18,443 nt of DNA. It comes from Ignatzschineria sp. GTDB taxonomy: Bacteria > Pseudomonadota > Gammaproteobacteria > Cardiobacteriales > Wohlfahrtiimonadaceae. This document shows positions 13,754 to 18,443 of this stretch, piece after piece. The stretch is taken from positions 1-18,443 of the forward strand of contig JASLEF010000034.1 of NCBI GenBank assembly GCA_030151245.1, given 5' to 3'. How positions within the stretch are numbered: the stretch's first letter is position 1; every line of letters begins with the position of its first letter. The position numbers and the translations under genes were made by a program. The notes beneath the pieces were generated by a model that had not been told where the DNA came from, made no database searches, and saw only the letters and a list, made by a program, of their open reading frames with translations.

Positions 13754-13915
13754 ATCTTTTCTTTCTAGCTTTTTGATCATCTCTTTCTCTAACTCTGCTT
13801 TGCGATCTCTACTTTTCGATCTCTTCACAAAGTAACTATTGAATTTATCGCCCGCTTTAGTGACACTGCGCCGGCAATCTTCAACAGAAGAATCAGAACA
13901 TCCTATGGATAGATA
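13739..13915 (-). pseudogene. Lys/Glu-rich open frame without a start codon, possible decayed small gene
   Basis: Directly after sodC, on the same strand and in the same frame, 58 codons stay open up to a TAA inside the terminator loop. The sequence begins near IGCSDSSVEDC and becomes strongly charged (RKAELEKEMIKKLERKDKK). There is no ATG or TTG at its left end. The only internal starts are a GTG at 13828 and an ATG at 13780. It may be the rest of a small lipoprotein-like gene that lost its beginning, or chance. I recognise no family. Confidence 0.2.
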
Positions 13916-13924
13916 TCAGGATCA

Positions 13925-14434
13925 TTACTGAATAATCCCACAAGCCATTCTAGCACCACCGCCGCCGAGTGGCGCTGGTGTATCCGAGTGATTATCACCC
14001 CCGACATGAATCATCAAGGCTCGATCCTTAATCTCAGCGAGCTGCTTAATCTTAGGAGCTAATACCGGTTGGGTCGCATTCCCTTCATGATCGACATACA
14101 ATGCCGGCAAATCACCTAAATGCCCCTCATCGCTCCATGGCGTGCCATGACGCTCTGTATTATGGGGATCAAAGTGTCCTCCCGCTTTCATCGCGGCCCC
14201 CTTATCTGTCATGCCGCAATCTGGATTTTCATGCACATGAAATCCGTGAACGCCTGGTGCTAATCCGGTGAGTTTAGGCGTAAAAACTAATCCATAAGGA
14301 CTCTCTATTATCTCTACAACCCCTAAAGATTCTCCAACGCCTTCTGCGTTCACGGCGTTAATCTCTATCTCTGCGGCATTTGTTAACGCGAGAGTACTTG
14401 CAAATAGTAGACCGATACTTAATTTTTTCATCAT
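13925..14434 (-). CDS. sodC: Periplasmic Cu,Zn superoxide dismutase
   Basis: A 169-residue precursor that converts superoxide to oxygen and hydrogen peroxide in the periplasm. A typical signal peptide (MMKKLSIGLLFASTLALTNA) would be cut after Ala20. Copper ligands are His66 and His68 in GFHVHENPDC, the bridging His87 in GGHFDP, and His143 in MIHVGGDNHSD. Zinc ligands are His87, His96, His105 and Asp108 in GHLGDLPAL. Cys73 and Cys165 form the family disulfide, and the GGGGARMACG end is also conserved, so the enzyme should be active. AGGAG eight bases upstream favours the first of two adjacent ATGs. A TATAAT on this strand (14454-14459) is close but has no good -35 box. The protein guards against extracytoplasmic superoxide; no functional link to the neighbouring catabolic genes is evident. 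Confidence 0.95.
   Translation of the reverse strand: MMKKLSIGLLFASTLALTNAAEIEINAVNAEGVGESLGVVEIIESPYGLVFTPKLTGLAPGVHGFHVHENPDCGMTDKGAAMKAGGHFDPHNTERHGTPWSDEGHLGDLPALYVDHEGNATQPVLAPKIKQLAEIKDRALMIHVGGDNHSDTPAPLGGGGARMACGIIQ
14101..14110 (+). repeat. Dispersed word ATGCCGGCAA, copy 3
   Basis: Exact copy inside sodC, covering the Leu-Pro-Ala of the GHLGDLPAL motif. Confidence 0.5.
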
Positions 14435-14766
14435 CCGAAATTCTCCTTATACCATTATAATGTGACTGACCTAAAACATCTCGTTCATCATTCATCTCGA
14501 TATTGAAGCCACCTCAACATTGAGCAACGCCAAAACACCCATTGACAAAACAATGAGTTACACTTTATTAAAAAGCATTACCGCTCTTTTGACAACCCCT
14601 CCATTAATAACATGTTTCGTTTGTCACGGATATCTAGAAATAAAATAGCAAAGATCTCACTTTAAGTATCATGCTCCATTTTAACGCCCTTTAAAGACCA
14701 TTCTATCCGGCATCTCATGATCTTCATTACTCTAAACTCCTCTCTATTCTCATTATCATTTCTCCT

Positions 14767-14801
14767 AAAAAAATACCGAAGAGACTCTAAAATCTCTTCG
14801 G
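14767..14801 (-). terminator. Rho-independent terminator on the TPP-enzyme strand
   Basis: Read leftward, CCGAAGAGA pairs perfectly with TCTCTTCGG (14776-14801, eight-base loop) and is followed by TA and seven Ts. It is about 230 bases after the stop codon of the TPP enzyme gene, so the transcript would carry a long 3' untranslated tail that includes the element at 14838-14905. Confidence 0.82.
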
Positions 14802-14837
14802 CAAAATAACAACTTTAAAAATAAGATCCCCCTATCA

Positions 14838-14905
14838 ATTAGTAAGGAGCCTAATCGATGGAGGCCAATCTATGATTACAATAGATGAACCACCTCCTTA
14901 TTAAT
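14838..14905. other. Folded 68-base element with internal tandem repeat
   Basis: ATTAGTAAGGAG (14838-14849) pairs with CTCCTTATTAAT (14894-14905), 12 positions with one G-T wobble. Inside, ATCTAT (14868-14873) pairs with ATAGAT (14881-14886) around a seven-base loop. The left side also holds two tandem 14-mers, GGAGCCTAATCGAT and GGAGGCCAATCTAT, 11 of 14 bases alike. It lies upstream of a terminator on the TPP-gene strand. It may be a small RNA, a 3' UTR element or a protein-binding site. Confidence 0.35.
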
Positions 14906-15028
14906 CACAACAAGCTAAATATCAATGGGTAATAGCGCTCGAAATGAGTGTTCAGAATGCTTAAATACACTTTGACAATCTGTCGACTATTTTCCAAGTA
15001 ATATGAAAACGACGACTTGCGCGACAAC

Positions 15029-16708
15029 TTAATAAATATCTCTTCCATCTTTTTGCGTCATTTGCGTTAAGGTTTTCTGCGGCGTAATAGCTTCAGAATC
15101 TAATAAGCAATGGATAATGACGGGACTTTTCGTCACGAGTGCTTGAGCCCAAGCGGCAAAAAATTCCTCCGTCGTTTCAACGGTAAATCCCCGCCCCCCA
15201 AAGGCTTCTGCATAAGCGGAAAAATCGGGATTTTGTAACATCGTACCGATCACTCGCTTAGGATAATGCATCTCTTGATGCATTCGAATCGTCCCAAACA
15301 TCGCGTTATCTAACACAATGACAATAATCGGAACGTTATATTGCACCGCGGTTGCAAACTCCTCCCCCGACATCATAAAATCACCATCGCCGGCAAAACA
15401 GACGACGACACGCTCAGGATGTAACTGTTTTGCGGCAATTGCGGCGGGTAAACCATATCCCATTGTTCCTGATGTGGGAGCCACTTGAGTACCAAAGCCT
15501 CTAAAGTGATAGAAACGATGAACCCAGGTGGAAAAATTACCGGCACCATTTGTTATAATCGTATCTGCTGGCAATTGTTGATTAAGAAAAGCCATCACTT
15601 CCCCCATTTGTAAAGCACCGGGAATGGTGATGTGATGAGTATCTCGCCACTCCAAGTAAGCCGCACGGTCCTGCTGGACTTGATAGGGCCAATTATTATT
15701 TAATTTCAAGATAGAGAGCGCTTTTGTAAATTCTTCCGGATTGGCATTAATTGCTAAATCGGGCTGATAGACACGGTTTAGCTCATTGATATCGGCATGA
15801 ATATGGATCAGCGTCTGCTGAGGAACGGGAATATTGAGTAGTTCATAACTTTGAGAAGGATTTTCAGAAAAACGTCCTCCCAATAAAATGACAAGATCTG
15901 CAGTTTCGATACGTTCTCGTAGATAAGGGTTAATGCCTAATCCCACATCGCCAATAAAAGCTTCATGCTCTGTGGAGAAAAGCATTTGCCGGCGAAGCTG
16001 TACCGCCACAGGTAACATATTTTTCGCAGCAAAATGCTCGATCCGCGCAACACTTTCGGCGCTCCATTGACTGCCCCCAAGAATCATTATCGGGCTACTG
16101 GCACTACTTAAGAGGTGCTCAAACTGAGCAATATCATTGACCGAGGGCGAGATCGCAACCGGCGTAATACGATTACTATCCCTCACGGTTACTTTTTCCA
16201 CTAACATATCTTCCGGCAATGCAATCACAACGGGCCCAGGTCTACCGGAAGTTGCCATATGAAATGCTCGACCAATGATTTCGGGAATACGAGCCGCATC
16301 ATCAATCTCTGTCACCCACTTCACGTGATCACTCAATAACGCACGATAATTCATCTCTTGAAAAGCTTCTCGCTCTCGCATCTTCGTATCAATCTGCCCC
16401 ACAAAGACAATCATCGGCGTCGAATCTTGCATCGCAATATGAATCCCACTCATCGCATTGACAAACCCCGGCGCTCTTGTCACAAAGCAGATCCCTGGTT
16501 TATTGGTAAGCTTGCCGTAAGCTTCTGCCATCATTGATGCACCACCTTCATGCCGGCAAGTGACCAGTTCAATATTGGACTCATATAACGCATCTAAAAC
16601 AGCCAGATAACTCTCTCCTGGCACGCAATAACCCCGATCAACCCCTTGGATCACTAGTTGATCGACTAAAACTTCCCCACCTGTTCGCTCAATATTCTCT
16701 TCTCTCAT
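15029..16708 (-). CDS. Thiamine-diphosphate enzyme, acetolactate synthase large-subunit-like, substrate unknown
   Basis: A 559-residue member of the pyruvate oxidase/acetohydroxyacid synthase superfamily with the usual three domains: N-terminal Pyr domain (about 8-170) with the activating Glu54 in CRHEGGASMMAEAYGK, a central FAD/NAD-like domain (about 192-330), and a C-terminal PP domain (about 375-545) with the ThDP/Mg2+ motif from GDGDF (440-444) to LDNAMFG (466-472). No small regulatory subunit and no branched-chain biosynthesis genes are nearby, so it is probably not the biosynthetic IlvB. It belongs to a group of ThDP enzymes of undefined substrate, such as 2-oxo-acid decarboxylases, lyases or synthases. 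The frame extends to a TTG at 16738 without a ribosome site. The ATG at 16708 has GGAG five bases upstream and was chosen. A LysR-type gene lies 256 bases upstream on the same strand and may control it. Confidence 0.85.
   Translation of the reverse strand: MREENIERTGGEVLVDQLVIQGVDRGYCVPGESYLAVLDALYESNIELVTCRHEGGASMMAEAYGKLTNKPGICFVTRAPGFVNAMSGIHIAMQDSTPMIVFVGQIDTKMREREAFQEMNYRALLSDHVKWVTEIDDAARIPEIIGRAFHMATSGRPGPVVIALPEDMLVEKVTVRDSNRITPVAISPSVNDIAQFEHLLSSASSPIMILGGSQWSAESVARIEHFAAKNMLPVAVQLRRQMLFSTEHEAFIGDVGLGINPYLRERIETADLVILLGGRFSENPSQSYELLNIPVPQQTLIHIHADINELNRVYQPDLAINANPEEFTKALSILKLNNNWPYQVQQDRAAYLEWRDTHHITIPGALQMGEVMAFLNQQLPADTIITNGAGNFSTWVHRFYHFRGFGTQVAPTSGTMGYGLPAAIAAKQLHPERVVVCFAGDGDFMMSGEEFATAVQYNVPIIVIVLDNAMFGTIRMHQEMHYPKRVIGTMLQNPDFSAYAEAFGGRGFTVETTEEFFAAWAQALVTKSPVIIHCLLDSEAITPQKTLTQMTQKDGRDIY
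16550..16559 (+). repeat. Dispersed word ATGCCGGCAA, copy 4
   Basis: Exact copy inside the TPP enzyme gene, covering Cys-Arg-His next to the catalytic Glu54. This is the third codon phase. Confidence 0.5.
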
Positions 16709-16964
16709 CTGTGCTCCATGATCTCCTACCAACCTCAAGATTCATAAGGTCTAATCGGTATTTTGCGCCTGATATTGCTAACATCACTGCTCTCTTATCT
16801 GGCATCTTGTTGATGAGACACTCAGTCGTCACGCTTCTCTCAAAAAGATGCTATTCATTCAATGTCAGTATGTATCGGGTATCTCGGAAAGAAAAACGAA
16901 ATTAATTGATGAGTTAATGAGTTTTTTTCTCAGGTGAATACGCTTTAAAAGATTAAAAATCCTC
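16709..16964. promoter_or_regulatory. Leader and spacer between the LysR gene and the TPP enzyme gene
   Basis: About 256 bases, no gene. On the reverse strand a four-codon frame (ATG at 16719, MEHR) ends in a TGA that overlaps the ATG of the TPP enzyme; AGGAG lies three bases before it. No clear terminator separates the two leftward genes; only a short TGAG/CTCA pair around seven As is seen near 16925. Confidence 0.3.
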
Positions 16965-17873
16965 TTACTTTACAACACACTCTTTACCTAAGTAGGTGAG
17001 AATCCAATCTCGTACCATCTTGACTTTAGGCTCTCCTGAATGACTCTTAAGATAAGTCATGTAGTAAGAGCCCAGCCCATTTAAACGATGACTAGAAGCA
17101 TGCACTAAAGAACCGCTCTCAAGCTCGTGCTCGACGAGAACTTTAGGAACTAATGCTAAACCACATCCCGTTTTAGCAGCACTAATACAAGACGACCAAC
17201 GCTCAAAGAGTAACGAGCGGTAACCATCAGGATAGATCTGATTAAAGCGCTCAAAAAACTGATCCCAAGTATTAAGGCGCGAGCGGCACTCAATCAAACG
17301 CGTGGTAAAATAGATATCAATCTCATCTTTGCCGGCATTTCTCGCCAAAATATCAGGGTGGCAAACCGGGATCATCTCTTCATCAAAGAGCTCTACCGCT
17401 TCCATATCATGCCAACCGCCATAACCATAGACAAAGGCAACATCCGCATCGACTTCAGAGGGATCATACGGCATAATCTGTTCATAAAAAGAGAGCTGAA
17501 TATCGCCATAATGTGCCGTGAATCCCTTAAGCGCCTGCACTAACCATGCAGAACAGAGCGATGGATGTGAAGCGATTTTAATCACCTCTTCAAATGCACC
17601 ATAAGAGAGCATCTCTTTCGAGGTCTCTTCGATCTTTCTTAAAATCAAATTCACATGTGATAGATAAGTACTCCCTGCCGGCGATAACTCGAGCTTTTGC
17701 CGATGGCGAACAAAAAGTTGCACTTGTAAACTACTCTCTAATAACGCAACTTGTTTACTGATCGCACTTTGAGTTAAGTTCAACTCTTCTGCGGCTAAGG
17801 TAAAGCTTAAGTGCTTTGCTGAAACCTGAAAACAACGCATCGTATGCGTCGTTGGTAAATACAAACGACTCAT
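16965..17873 (-). CDS. LysR-family transcriptional regulator (GcvA-like)
   Basis: A 302-residue regulator. The N-terminal winged helix-turn-helix spans about residues 6-65: LPTTHTMRCFQ, HLSFTLAAEELNLTQSAISKQ and LSPAG are typical of the GcvA/AmpR-like branch. The rest is the periplasmic-binding-protein-like effector domain, whose ligand cannot be told from sequence. The frame extends to an ATG at 17933, but the ATG at 17873 has GAGGA seven bases upstream and gives the normal LysR N-terminus, so it was chosen. The gene reads toward the TPP enzyme on the same strand instead of being divergent from a target, so co-transcription or control of a gene beyond the window's right edge are both possible. 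A role for the pipecolate genes 4-8 kb away is only conceivable. Confidence 0.88.
   Translation of the reverse strand: MSRLYLPTTHTMRCFQVSAKHLSFTLAAEELNLTQSAISKQVALLESSLQVQLFVRHRQKLELSPAGSTYLSHVNLILRKIEETSKEMLSYGAFEEVIKIASHPSLCSAWLVQALKGFTAHYGDIQLSFYEQIMPYDPSEVDADVAFVYGYGGWHDMEAVELFDEEMIPVCHPDILARNAGKDEIDIYFTTRLIECRSRLNTWDQFFERFNQIYPDGYRSLLFERWSSCISAAKTGCGLALVPKVLVEHELESGSLVHASSHRLNGLGSYYMTYLKSHSGEPKVKMVRDWILTYLGKECVVK
17329..17338 (-). repeat. Dispersed word ATGCCGGCAA, copy 5
   Basis: Exact copy on the reverse strand inside the LysR gene, read as Asn-Ala-Gly-Lys. Confidence 0.5.
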
Positions 17874-18443
17874 GATTTCTTCCTCTAGTGATGATTGAGT
17901 GATTCTTTTTTTATTATGATGACAGCCACTCATTCGCTGCCTGATAGCATTGTCCTAAATTTCCGATAAAGTGCGCTATAAAACAGTACCGTCTCCTAAA
18001 TCATCTCTTAAAAGTAAAGCTAAAGTACGGAACTCCACACGCCCCTAAAATAATACTGATGATCCCCCCTATAAAGAGAAAGCGATCATTACTCTATGCG
18101 TCTTCTTAGCTTTGACGTTTTAAAAAACGTTTAGGTAGTTTTAGGAAAGTTTCTTATTGAATCTTTCTTTTAAATTTTTTACCACGATTTATCGATGACT
18201 TCACATTTCGTCAATCAATAAACCTCGCTATTAGTTATATATAAACTAAAGCTTCTTGGGCAGAATTTTTTTCTGCCTCGATAAAAATATCGTCTCTAGA
18301 TAAAAATAGCACCTAAACACCCGTTATCCAACATGTTGTATTTTTCATACAGTAAATATTGGAGATAGAAAAATCAGCCTAGATTCTGCTATTCATCTTA
18401 AATTTTCAAAATAAAGGGGAATCCAAAGCGCTAATTATTAAAA
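17874..18443. other. Non-coding right end upstream of the LysR gene
   Basis: These 570 bases are AT-rich and hold no supported gene. Visible structure: GGCAGAA-TTTTT-TTCTGCC (18259-18277), two copies of GATAAAAATA 19 bases apart (18280 and 18299), and the dyad TGTAT-N5-ATACA (18337-18351). The last 30 bases include an AAAGGGGAA that could be a ribosome site for a rightward gene starting outside the window. Confidence 0.5.
18337..18351. promoter_or_regulatory. Dyad TGTAT-N5-ATACA, possible LysR-type binding site
   Basis: TGTAT (18337-18341) and ATACA (18347-18351) form a perfect 5-bp dyad with five bases between. Short AT-rich dyads of this type are typical of LysR-family binding boxes. It is about 460 bases upstream of the LysR start, so it would more likely serve a divergent gene off the right edge. 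Confidence 0.22.

Larger units (their letters stand above)
14435..15028. other. Non-coding stretch between sodC and the TPP enzyme gene
   Basis: Nearly 600 bases without a credible gene. Two tiny forward frames (5 and 10 codons, at 14858 and 14872) follow Shine-Dalgarno-like GGAG sequences but sit inside a folded element (14838-14905). The left half (14435-14760) is AT-rich and otherwise plain. It has one CATTG/CAATG mini-hairpin near 14540. Confidence 0.55.

Noticed and set aside
14748..14760. CATTATCATT as a Fur box for sodC
   Set aside because: Only one half resembles the consensus, and it is over 300 bases from the sodC start on the far side of plain AT-rich DNA.
18115..18130. ACGTTTT/AAAACGT hairpin
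   Set aside because: The loop would be only two bases, so the RNA hairpin is strained. More likely an AT-rich accident.
1..18443. Defence system, prophage, insertion sequence or CRISPR array
   Set aside because: No transposase, integrase, cas or nuclease/toxin pairs and no regularly spaced repeats were seen. All large genes belong to metabolic, stress or regulatory families.

Overview
The window is AT-rich (about 40% G+C by eye) and looks like the chromosome of a gammaproteobacterium. The protein families resemble those of Pseudomonas and its relatives: an LldE/Dld-II type D-lactate dehydrogenase, an AsrA-type Lon, and AmaB/DpkA/AmaA enzymes. Base composition and codon use point instead to a low-GC lineage such as the Ignatzschineria/Wohlfahrtiimonas group. 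That taxonomic guess is an inference. I see no phage, insertion sequence, tRNA, rRNA or CRISPR array.

Layout from left to right: the 3' end of a RidA-family gene and its terminator; a small gene for a T4 endonuclease V-like pyrimidine-dimer glycosylase; a structured non-coding stretch; a leftward FAD/Fe-S D-lactate dehydrogenase; an 800-base non-coding region with DnaA-box-like, Fur-box-like, palindromic and sigma-32-like signals; the heat-shock protease gene lon; a leftward YkvI-family membrane carrier; a divergent ALDH7 dehydrogenase (amaB); a dpkA-amaA operon; a leftward periplasmic Cu,Zn superoxide dismutase (sodC); a leftward orphan thiamine-diphosphate enzyme; and a leftward LysR-type regulator. 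The last 570 bases show no gene.

The central block (about 7.9-13.7 kb) reads as one catabolic module. DpkA reduces delta1-piperideine-2-carboxylate to L-pipecolate, AmaA oxidises L-pipecolate to delta1-piperideine-6-carboxylate (in equilibrium with 2-aminoadipate semialdehyde), and AmaB oxidises that to L-2-aminoadipate. This is the D-lysine/L-pipecolate route known from Pseudomonas. The divergent YkvI carrier is a reasonable candidate for the uptake system. The TPP enzyme and LysR further right may form a second small unit whose substrate cannot be read from sequence.

The most unexpected signal is not a gene. The 10-mer ATGCCGGCAA occurs five times exactly, with several near matches. It is spread over both strands, falls in all three codon phases, and sits on a GCCGGC core present 14 times. 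It looks like a dispersed genome-wide word, for example a DNA uptake sequence.

Start codons of three leftward genes (D-lactate dehydrogenase, TPP enzyme, LysR) were moved inward from the longest open frame because only the internal ATG has a good Shine-Dalgarno sequence.
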